From assembly GCA_015499985.1 (NCBI GenBank), contig JAAAUF010000586.1, positions 1 through 25,000 on the forward strand: a stretch of 25,000 bases of DNA, given 5' to 3'. Under the pieces are notes generated by a model that had not been told where the DNA came from, did no database searches, and saw only the letters and a list, made by a program, of their open reading frames with translations. A program made the translations under genes and the position numbers. Positions 1-8,014 of this stretch are shown here, piece by piece (positions within the stretch are counted from its first letter, which is position 1; each line of letters starts with the position of its first letter). This DNA is from Haplosporangium gracile. Taxonomy: Eukaryota > Mortierellomycota > Mortierellomycetes > Mortierellales > Mortierellaceae.

Positions 1-1074
1 GGCAACTATGTCGAGGGCAACAAATAATTTTGCGGGGTGGGCAACGTTTAAGAACATTCTATCCCGATGGCAATAGGGGGGAGGGGGGGGCAATGAATGT
101 ACTTTACTATGGGCAACAAATAAGGAACCAAAAAGGGTAAGCAACGAATATTATCTGTTACCCAGCTGACACCTTCTTTCCTTGTATGTTAGTGGCTTGG
201 ATTAGTCAGGCACAACTATGGGGTTTGCGTCAATGAAAATAAAAGATTCATCTGCTAACTTTATTTTTTTGTTAACTTGACTAGCAAGTTCCGGCGAGTG
301 AAGCTCGCAGGTGCGGACGGGCGTACGCATAAAAAAATACGACTGTGATTTTCTTATCGGGCCCGTCAAGTGAAATTCTGGCACTCTCTGTAAGAGTGTG
401 CTTCTGGTGTGTCATGGATGAAAAAATAAAATAAAAAGTGTTGCATCGTCAGTGTTCGTCGCTTACACTAACGTTTGGAGGTATGTTCGAAATTGGCCCT
501 GGGTTCCTGGGAAAGGGACCTCTATAAATAGAATTAAGTGGGTAGTGTGATTGCTAGTTTGGGCTGTGCACAGCGCAGTAGTTCGAGCCACGCCAAAAGG
601 AACTGGACAGTACAAACCGCAACGTACAAGCGTGCTAAAGGATGTACATGAACTTTTTGCTTTTGTCAACCGGATGCGATTTTTAATAGTGTCTGATCTT
701 GGAGCAATGTACTTTTTTTTGTTTTTAAGAAATTTATTGCGTCGTGGGTGTGCGTGCAGATTGGACCAATGTACTTTTTTTTAATTTTTTTTTTTTGTTT
801 TTAATGATTGGACCAATGTACAGTTACATCATATCCCCTATGGAATCACGTGTCCACAAGGATACCTCTGCTATAAAGCACGCAATGCTTGCAAATACAA
901 TGCTTGCAAATACAATACTTACAAATACAATGCTTATGAACATCGCTCATGCATATGTAAGTATGGTGACTGGCTCTTTATTGACTTGTATTTAAGAAGG
1001 CACTTTTGTTTACAACAACTCTCATTTACTGCATTCAATTCGCCTTATCTTCTCATCATCCTCAGTTTCCGACC
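1..1074. other. AT-rich intergenic region with short repeats
   Basis: I see no supported gene here. The first 150 bases contain scattered GGGCAAC-like words. Between 690 and 825 a phrase resembling TTGGACCAATGTAC followed by a T run recurs three times (near 699, 765 and 806). A 15-bp tandem repeat lies at 883-942. A TATAAA occurs at 872-877, about 200 bp before the ATG of the dehydrogenase at 1075, too far away to be assigned as its TATA box with confidence. Confidence 0.6.
883..942. repeat. 15-bp tandem repeat, four copies
   Basis: The unit CAATGCTTGCAAATA is exact at 883-897 and 898-912. It is diverged at 913-927 and more so at 928-942. It lies about 130 bp upstream of the dehydrogenase start codon, so it is probably promoter or 5' leader DNA. 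It is open in one frame as a Met-Leu-Ala-Asn-Thr repeat, but nothing supports translation. Confidence 0.85.
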
Positions 1075-2196
1075 ATGTCAGCCCTTCCTTCTACCCAGAA
1101 AGCCGTCGCTCTACCGGCCAAGCGCTCTCCCCTTATCGAGATCTCAACTCCAGTGCACCCTCCTACCGCTGGCGAGGTGGTGATACACGTTCAATGGACC
1201 GCGTCCTCACCCCTGGACCTTCATCGCTCCGACGGTGGTCTTCTCATCTCCTCGTATCCAGCCCTGCAGGGAAGCGGTGGTGCTGTGGGAACCGTAGTTG
1301 CTATCGGCTCCGGAGGTGATCTCAAGGGCCTCCAGGTTGGAGATCACGTCTCAGCTTTTGCATTTCATGGCGACAAGGAGGCGAACCAACAGGAGTTCAT
1401 CACTATTCCAGCATACCTGGCCTCCAAAGTCCCTGAAGGAATATCCTTGCAGGCTGCTGTCACGGTGCCAGTGAATTTGGTCACTGTATTCCACTCAGTC
1501 ACAGCCGACCTCGAACTCGAACTGCCATGGCCTATCCCAAAGAACTGGAAATCTAAGGAGGCGAATAAGCCTATCCTCATCTGGGGCGCAAGTAGCAGCG
1601 TAGGCATGTTTGCCATCCAGGTTCTCCGGCACTGGGGGTACACCAAGGTCCTCGCCGTCTCAAGCAATCAGCACCACGAATACCTCAAGGATCTCGGCGC
1701 CACTGTCTGCTTCGATTACAGGAAACCCGATGTCGTCAACAACATTCTGAACTACTTCAGGGATGCAGAGGAGCCCAAGGTACCATATATCTTGGATTGT
1801 ATAGGGTCGCTCAACGGCACGCTGGAACCCTTGGCCAAGATTGCCCAGCGAGGCTCCCGAGTCGCCGTCATGCTTCCCGTCATTATCAAGGATGCGAGCG
1901 AGGAAGGGGAGCCAGTGTACGAGATGGATGTTTCAAAATGTCTGCCAGGCAAGTGGGCCAACGGTGCCATTGTCCGCGGCGTGCGGACACATTTCTACCT
2001 TCAGAACGAGTTCTTCAAGGAGAATCTGCAGCCGGAGATTTTACCTGCACTGCTGGCCCAAGGGATAATCAAGCCCAACAATCAGCGAGTAGTTGAAGGA
2101 GCGACGCTGGTCGAGAGAGCGCAGAATGCCCTAACTCTTTTGAGGAGTAAGGCCGTCAGTGGGGAGAAGTTGGTATACAGGGTATCGGAGGCGTGA
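1075..2196 (+). CDS. Zinc-independent medium-chain dehydrogenase/reductase (enoyl reductase/quinone oxidoreductase type)
   Basis: This intronless gene encodes 373 aa. The family reduces activated C=C or C=O bonds with NAD(P)H in the cytosol. The GroES-like N-terminal domain covers roughly residues 1-150. The Rossmann domain follows, with the nucleotide-binding loop GASSSVG at 171-177 after a hydrophobic strand (PILIW), and a later strand ending in ILDCIGS. No cysteines are placed where alcohol dehydrogenases bind catalytic or structural zinc, so it resembles the zinc-free fungal trans-enoyl reductase/zeta-crystallin-like branch. The open frame extends upstream to 1006, but the first ATG is at 1075 in the context gaccATGtc, so I start there. 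Length is normal for the family. No biosynthetic cluster genes are adjacent, so the substrate is unknown. It could be a housekeeping oxidoreductase or a secondary-metabolism enoyl reductase. Confidence 0.93.
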   Translation: MSALPSTQKAVALPAKRSPLIEISTPVHPPTAGEVVIHVQWTASSPLDLHRSDGGLLISSYPALQGSGGAVGTVVAIGSGGDLKGLQVGDHVSAFAFHGDKEANQQEFITIPAYLASKVPEGISLQAAVTVPVNLVTVFHSVTADLELELPWPIPKNWKSKEANKPILIWGASSSVGMFAIQVLRHWGYTKVLAVSSNQHHEYLKDLGATVCFDYRKPDVVNNILNYFRDAEEPKVPYILDCIGSLNGTLEPLAKIAQRGSRVAVMLPVIIKDASEEGEPVYEMDVSKCLPGKWANGAIVRGVRTHFYLQNEFFKENLQPEILPALLAQGIIKPNNQRVVEGATLVERAQNALTLLRSKAVSGEKLVYRVSEA

Positions 2197-3261
2197 GGCG
2201 GGCGGTCAAGGATGAGCGGTGTCCGGCTTTATTGTGTGATATATCCTTACATGATTAAAGTACCCCCTCACAGGGTAGTGTTTATTTATTATTACGTGTT
2301 CCAATATGATAAATAATGCAAAAAAAAATTGTTTAATCGAAGAAGAGGTACTAGTCTGAAAATATCTAACTGGACTGGTTCAGTTTCTAATCTGTCAATC
2401 TGTTTCTTTTTTTTTTTTTTTGCATGAGCTAAAATAAAAGTATCCGTTATTTTTTTCCTCCTTTCACTCACCATCATGTCAAAACAAACCATTCTTTCAA
2501 AAAAACATATCCTTTCACGCCGAAATGCTGGGCCTAATCCGCATTTACTCTCTCTTTCCTTGTCCCCACCTCATAGACGTCGCGCTCGGACACCCTCATC
2601 CGATGAAGATGAAGATGAACTTCTTCCGCCGCCCTAGGGCGAAGGCACTCACCCTAATCACTCCCTCCTCCCCCCCTCAGCTATGCCTAGTAGAGAGGCT
2701 ACTTGATTCAGATCGATGGCCATGAAGCTAGACATAATAACCGCCCTCCATCGAAGGACTTCCGAAAATGCCATAGAGTGAAAAAAATTTTGTGGTGTGA
2801 TTTTTTTGAGTAAAGAGTTGGGCTAAATTTTAAACCTCTTCGAAAAGCCAAAACTACCGTCTTCGAACAGTCCAATATCTTTTGTTTAGAGATAACACTT
2901 TATACCTCAAAGCGCTAAGAGCTAAATTACTTTGAGGTTGTTATTTGCTTTGTTCTAAGGGCCAACTAAGCAGTGTTGTATGGAACAAGTTTTGCAATTT
3001 GATAGCGCGAAAAATTAGATGTCTAATCGGAAAATGAAAAAAGCCACATCCACCTAAACTGAAATTAGCAGTCTGAAAATTATTTTATTTGAGAGCTGCA
3101 ATACTCTCTTCCACTATTATTGTCAAGGGAGAATGATACATATATGTTGAAGCTTATTTTATTGCACCATTGCCGCTTCCTAGCAAGACTGGCGTTAGTT
3201 ATAGATTTGTATTACGTCTTCCTGCTTTGGACACGTTACGTAGCACCACAGCTCCGTTATC
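2197..3261. other. Intergenic region, no supported gene
   Basis: The stretch holds A/T runs and a poly-T at about 2404-2421. A short acidic-looking open segment near 2575-2640 (plus strand) is interrupted by stops and is not callable. A 9-bp hairpin is present: ACCTCAAAG at 2904-2912 against CTTTGAGGT at 2930-2938. It may include the 3' flanks of the dehydrogenase (+) and of the leucine-rich-repeat relic (-), which converge here. Confidence 0.5.
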
Positions 3262-3929
3262 TTAGATCGTGTTGCATTTCAAGTTTAAAGTAATCAAGGC
3301 CAAGTTGATCTTGAAAGCCTCAGGAAGCGCCAGAGATCCATTGTCTCCGATTGAGTTGTACTGTAATTTCAGAATGTTCAAAGTCGAGTTGATCTTCAGT
3401 GCCTCAGACGGCGCCACAGTTCCATCCTCCCCGTTCGGTTTGTAGCGCAAGTCTAAAGACGTCAAAGTTGAGTTGTCTTTAGAGTTTCCAAAACTGGCTC
3501 ATGTCTGTTCTTTCCAGCCCCTTAAAGCCACACTTTGTAAACGGCTCTACTGCATTCCACTCACCTTCCACCTTAAATAGTACTTTGGGAAGAGGAGAGA
3601 GGCCTTTCGATTGAAGAAACCTGGTAAGCTCAACGAGATCCAATGGAAGGACGATATGGATCGTTTTTGTACTCGAACGGTTTATAATGCGAGCAAGCAT
3701 TGTTATCATGGAGGTGTCGATAGCTGTTCGCTGAGAAAGCTCGCCCGAAATCGTGTGAGGTCAGATCGAAGAATCGACACTGCGGCATTCTTAATAGTAT
3801 CTCCAAATGCTTCGAGGTCGCTCGTGATACATTCCCACTCAAAAGCGGCTCTAACTCTTTCGCGCGTCTTGTTTTGGCTAAGGTGTTAAAGAACCTTGCG
3901 GCTGGGATTTTTAATTCCAAACCGGCCAC
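3262..3929 (-). pseudogene. Leucine-rich-repeat protein relic
   Basis: Three minus-strand open segments follow one another in different frames (3630-3929, 3479-3709, 3262-3465). The most downstream (lowest coordinates) carries about two and a half ribonuclease-inhibitor-type leucine-rich repeats of about 28 aa, with the phrase LKLQYNSIGDNG and repeats of LNILKL/LITLNL type followed by a SEALKIN/PEAFKIN helix. The upstream piece has a hydrophobic HIVLPLDLVEL segment like the region that precedes such repeats in large fungal repeat proteins. I read it as a truncated, frameshifted relic of a larger multi-copy LRR gene. Function in the intact family is usually protein binding; nothing here suggests a working product. 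An intron-containing gene fragment is a less likely alternative. Confidence 0.6.
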
Positions 3930-4231
3930 ATCTTTGCTAAGCTATGAGTTACAGCGGCCACGGTTCAACTCGACTGCGGTTGCAAAAGCTCGTTGGTCTT
4001 GTTCTTTGTACGACAAACGGCGATGACCGATGCGGGCCCACTTGGCATTGCCCTGGTGAGTAACAATTCAGTAGTTCCCTAATGCCCGATGCTTGTCCTT
4101 GCTCTTGAAACACTTCTTCAAATGACGCAGTCTATCTTCTACAACTTTCTAGTCCAGTGAGCGAATCCGCCTTGATATTCTTAATCGAATCTTGACGTTC
4201 AGGGTTCTCGGTTGAAAGTCGTTGAAGATAT
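3930..4231. other. Gap between LRR relic and DIRS relic
   Basis: No open frame with recognisable content lies here. It separates two minus-strand relics and may contain decayed sequence of either one. Confidence 0.4.
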
Positions 4232-4844
4232 TCAAAAGAGCTTCTTCCCATGCCATTGGAACTGGAGGTGTTTCCTGTATAACGGAATAAGGACAAATGC
4301 ATCGGCGAGGTCGATACTGGTTAGGTAATCGTTCTTCTGTACCATTTCGCAGGTCGATTTGATTGTGTTCATTTTAAAGGAACGCGCTGGTACATACCTG
4401 TGCAACGGACGCAGGTTCAATATTGAATAGAGGCCCCCTGTCGACTTGGAAATCGTGAGGAGGCGACTGATGAAACCAGGAGAGGACGCCTCTTCGATGG
4501 CTTCTTGTGGTGTAGGGCTATGACTTTCTTCTCGATCGCCGTGGCTTTGTCCTTGGCGACTCTGGATGGAAATGAGCGGGCTGTGACTACTGGAGGACAA
4601 GAGAGAAAAGGGATCTTGTAACCTTCGGCACCATGGAGCGGACCCATTGTTCGTCTGTAAGCACCTCCCAGGCCTTTGAGTAGAGATGAGGTGGACCTCC
4701 TACTGGGCTGCTGTCTGTTGCTGTTGCTGTTGCTATTGGCATTGTTGTTGCCGAGTTGTTATTGTTGCTGTTGAAACTGTTTTTGTTAAAATGCATAGTG
4801 GGGTAAAAATTAACCTGCTCCACGATGGTCTGAACGCAGCTCAC
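4232..4844 (-). mobile_element. DIRS-type retrotransposon fragment: reverse transcriptase, frameshifted and truncated
   Basis: The reading passes through three minus-strand frames (4587-4844, 4417-4647, 4232-4600), so at least two frameshifts are present. In order one sees WEVLTDEQWVRSMV, then EGYKIPFLSCPP, then SPGFISRLLTISKSTGGLYS followed by LNLRPLHRYVPARSFKM, and then LTSIDLADAFVLIPLYRKH. This order (W..LT..QWV, EGY.IPF, motif 1 with LNLRPLNRY, motif A SIDL.DAF with the catalytic Asp) is that of DIRS/Ngaro-group reverse transcriptases. The sequence stops soon after motif A. The motif B region, the YXDD-like motif C, RNase H and tyrosine recombinase are not visible. The upstream frame carries an Asn/Thr-Ala low-complexity stretch at about 4710-4780. 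This is a dead fragment; its boundaries are approximate and no terminal repeats were found. Confidence 0.82.
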
Positions 4845-5312
4845 GTTCCCTATTAGTGGGTGAACAATCCAACGCTTACTGAATTCTGCTTCGGTATGAT
4901 AGGAAGGGCCGACTTCGAAGGATCAAAAGGCAACGTCGCTGTGAAAGCTTAGCTGCCGTAAGCCAGTTTCACTGTTCAAAGAGGCTAAAACTAAAGCATT
5001 AACCACATACAGCCCGCATCGGCGCATGTACATTGTATGACTTTAGACCGACATCTGACTTTCGTGCAAATATTTGGAACCATTAGGTAAAGTTGGCTGG
5101 CGGCGTATTTGACGATGTAGTTGTTACGCAACTCCATGAACATGCCTGACGAAGGAAAAAGCTTGAACAGCGAAGCACGCAGGCTTAATATTTTTTTTTT
5201 TCTAGGACGAAGAGGTTCGTGTATCTTAATTTTATTTGCGGTTGGATTCAGTGGTGAGTTCTTTGGTAGATATATGGGACCGCGCACAGGAAAGGGTCGC
5301 CTGCCCATTGCT
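4845..5312. other. Intergenic region, no supported gene
   Basis: No convincing open frame. This is the 3' side of the small secreted peptide gene and the 5' side of the DIRS fragment. It may hold more decayed DIRS sequence, but I could not recognise any. Confidence 0.4.
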
Positions 5313-5531
5313 TTAGTTAATGCTGATGCCGCTTTTGCATCTGGCAGTCTTGAGGTCGCAGACAAGGAAATTGCAGCAGCGTGGACGAGTGACATCGGGG
5401 ATAACGCTGCAGCTCGATCCTAACGGAAGGCAGACTGCACGCTTCTGGGGAAGGGCTTCAGTGACATTGACGGCACCGGCCATAAGAGCAACGCCCATGA
5501 AGGCGATGAGGAACAGCTTGTTGGAAAACAT
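5313..5531 (-). CDS. Small secreted cysteine-rich peptide, knottin-like
   Basis: Encodes 72 aa. Residues 1-20 form a typical signal peptide (FLIAFMGVALMAGA core). A short propeptide ends in LPQKR at 27-31, a Kex2-type dibasic site, leaving a mature peptide of about 41 aa. It has exactly six cysteines at 34, 41, 52, 53, 58 and 65: C-x6-C-x10-CC-x4-C-x6-C. The adjacent pair in the middle and this spacing are those of inhibitor-cystine-knot peptides. The frame is open upstream to 5624, but a TATAAA (minus strand, 5610 to 5605) lies inside that extension, so transcription should start after it and the ATG at 5531 is the sensible start. No intron is needed. Such peptides act outside the cell as inhibitors, antimicrobials or effectors; which one cannot be told here. 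The fold is inferred from spacing only. Confidence 0.75.
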   Translation of the reverse strand: MFSNKLFLIAFMGVALMAGAVNVTEALPQKRAVCLPLGSSCSVIPDVTRPRCCNFLVCDLKTARCKSGISIN

Positions 5532-5604
5532 CTTGAAGTGCAGGGGTTTAAATTGTGAAGGAGAATGTAGGGAAGAGGGAAAATGAAGTGACATGGTGCA
5601 TATC

Positions 5605-5610
5605 TTTATA
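5605..5610 (-). promoter_or_regulatory. TATA box of the cysteine-rich peptide gene
   Basis: TATAAA on the minus strand, 74 bp upstream of the ATG at 5531. A pyrimidine-rich leader lies between. It fixes the choice of the inner ATG over the upstream in-frame ones. Confidence 0.65.
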
Positions 5611-5864
5611 GCAAACGAGAACACATTTAATGATACATCGCAAAAATTGTTGCCTTACCCCTGGATATCGTCCGCAGAAATGTAAGGAACTTCTTTGTTG
5701 TCTCTGACACCCTGGCAGGGTGTCATCGGTAAACATGCTAGAAATAACGGTTGAAGGGACAAATGGGCAAGGAGCAGAGTGAAATCGATAAGGAAAGAGG
5801 AATGAGACAGTGGAGAGAATGTGAGCATTATGCTTGCAGCATCGCATGCCTTTTGCCATAGGGC

Positions 5865-5984
5865 CAGAGATCTGACTAGTTACTTGTTACGGTCTAGATC
5901 TTGTCAGTTACGAAGATTTTTTTGATCAATACCGTTCTAATTGACAAGGTCTAATGAAAAACACTCAACACGGTCAGGTCTCTG
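5865..5984. mobile_element. hAT-type MITE (120 bp) with 8-bp target duplication
   Basis: The ends are CAGAGATCTGAC at 5865 and its inverted partner GTCAGGTCTCTG ending at 5984, matching at 11 of 12 positions. Inner sequence is partly palindromic too (ctagatcttgtcagtta against an inverted attagaccttgtcaatta). The flanks are CATAGGGC (5857-5864) and CATAGGAC (5985-5992), an 8-bp direct repeat with one mismatch. Eight-base duplications and CAG-G termini are hallmarks of the hAT superfamily. It has no coding capacity. It lies about 330 bp upstream of the cysteine-rich peptide start codon and shares its terminal bases with the hairpin element at 21726-21856. Confidence 0.8.
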
Positions 5985-6665
5985 CATAGGACCCATGAAA
6001 TTTTCTTTTGTGAGTGTTGCACAATATGCATACCCCTTAACTATACTCCTTCAGCTTAGCTCCGATCCCACTCTCATGACTTGGGGATGTACCCCAGTTG
6101 GTGTAAACAACGATCGATGGGCGTTTGTCCCCTTTGCCGTTGATGGGAGTCTGTTGGAGAGCCTCCTGGGAAGAAGGTAATTGTCGTTTATGAAGAGGAC
6201 AAGAAGAGTCCATTTTCTTATTTCTTCCGTCTAGGCCCTGATGAAGGGCAGGCTAGATTGTTTCGCTGCGCCATAGAGGCCGCGCCAATAAGACATGGGT
6301 TTATACATTTTTAAAATAGTTAATTTGAATTGAGTTTCCAGTGTGAAAAATAGTCCTCTCTGCATAACGACCCCTCAGCTGAAAGATGAATCATGTTGAT
6401 ATCCGACTCCTCATCGTTCCATCAGCCCCATTATGTTCAGCAACACCCTAACCAGTTCTAACCCGACTACCCCGGAACGGCCTTCTTGCTGGCGATCTCG
6501 AAGAACAACCCCTACATCCAGCACACGTATCGGGCGTTCTTCTGGTCGTTTCATTGGATCAGGGGGCAAGGTCAAAAGATAGTTTAACAAATCACCAACA
6601 TATTCACTACCGCTGCCCAACGCCTGCATGATATTACCAACCTAAACCCTTTCGGTGTTGAAGCC

Positions 6666-8014
6666 ATGGACGAGGATCACTTTCCTTCCGCTACGTCCAA
6701 GTCGAACCCCGCACCGCTCAAATTTCCTAATCGTGTCAAGACCGCTATTTCACACAACGAGTACTGCCTCCGCGGGCAGGTCTTTCTTACCTTGACCAAT
6801 GCACCTCAAGTGGTCTATGACTGGCTCAAAGAACTAGGGAAAAACGCGAAAGACGTTCACAATACCGCTCGTTCTCTTGGAGGCAGTGACAGGGCTGGGG
6901 AAGAAGGCATGCGAAAGTGCGATACAGATGACAAGGGACGATGGAGAGGTGAGTGTAACTTTAATGAACATTTTTCCTATTTTTTGTGCGTGTCAAATAC
7001 TAACTTCATTCTCTTTTTACGTATAGGTCCCTGTTTTGACACGAATTGGTCGTCCTCCAAAGAAAGATGAGACATTGATGGCGAAGATCCATGGGATTGT
7101 TGAGCAACCTAACAAGAAGGGGGCTGCCAACTCGACGAATATTGTACGCAACAGATTGGAGCAGGAGCACGGAGTAAACATCTCCAAACGCACAGTCAAT
7201 CGCCGTATGAAAAGACATTTGTTACTGGGGAACAGGTGTGCGCAGGAACATCAACCATGACTCTATCAAGAATGTCGAATATCGCCACAAGTATCTCGAA
7301 CGTCGCCTCGTCAACTCACAGCACAATTTATCGAAGACGGCAACCAGAGGTGAATTCCAAAGCACCCAAGGATGTTTCTGAAGGAGTCCTACTGCCATCT
7401 TGACCACACCGCCCCTGCCCGCTGGATTATCCCTGGAATGCCTGTTGCAGAGCCTGGTTGGAGCCCACTATTGATCATCTTTGCTGCATTCGTGGTGTGG
7501 TACGACAAGGACAGGCAGAAGCTGAGGTCCAAGTTCGTTGACGAGAGTGTGTATATCTGGCCGTCCATCGGAAAATCACATAAAAAGTCAGGAAGAGCCC
7601 CCAAGAACCATTTCGACAAGGAAGTGTGGAACGATGTCCCTCCAGAGCTCAAAGTCGCAGGAATCGTAGCACCAACAAACGACTACCACGGCAATTTCTC
7701 CTCTCTTTTTGTTCAATGATCTCTTCACTCGTATCTGCAAGTATTTGCAAGGCATGAGTTTGAACAACTGCCGTAGTCATTTGGGTAGTGCGTCGTACCA
7801 CTTTCACAAGACGGCAGCCAAACCAGCAGACAATGCCAAGCTGGAGGACCTCAGAGAGTGGGCTACCGGGCCTGATGTCAAGGCGTGGTTGGATAAAAAG
7901 AAGCGGCACTTCTCTCGTAACCCGAGGAGGAAAGATATTGAGCCCCACGTCAAAGCCTACTTTCGAGAGTCGACCTGGACTATTTATGCCTTGAGCTGCA
8001 GCGACGTCATTTGA
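6666..8014 (+). pseudogene. DDE (Tc1/mariner/IS630-like) transposase, decayed
   Basis: Plus-strand segments in shifting frames add up to one transposase. First comes an N-terminal segment (6666-6948), then an intron-like gap 6949-7026 with GTGAGT, TACTAAC and TATAG. A helix-turn-helix segment (7027-7260) follows, with RIGRPPKKDE and NISKRTVNRRMK. After a frame change come NINHDSIKNVEYRHKYLERR and then the catalytic region from 7372, containing ESYCHLDHTAPARWIIPG and FAAFVVWYDKD, and later ASYHFHKTAAKP and AKLEDLREWATG. Where family members carry the first catalytic Asp (FLDES) this copy has FLKES (Lys at 7381-7383), and where the second Asp is expected (DGASYH) it has GSASYH. No third acidic motif is visible and the protein ends early near 8014. 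The joined splice phase also does not match. It is a dead copy. No terminal inverted repeats were found. Confidence 0.75.
6949..7026 (+). other. Relic intron in the transposase pseudogene
   Basis: GTGAGT donor at 6949, TACTAAC branch sequence at 6998-7004 and TATAG acceptor ending at 7026; 78 nt. Exon phases on the two sides do not join in frame in this copy, in keeping with decay. Confidence 0.55.

Larger units (their letters stand above)
5532..6665. other. Intergenic region containing one MITE
   Basis: Apart from the promoter of the cysteine-rich peptide gene and the MITE at 5865-5984, I see nothing callable. The open plus-strand stretch at 5941-6180 starts inside the MITE and lacks an ATG start. 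Confidence 0.5.
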
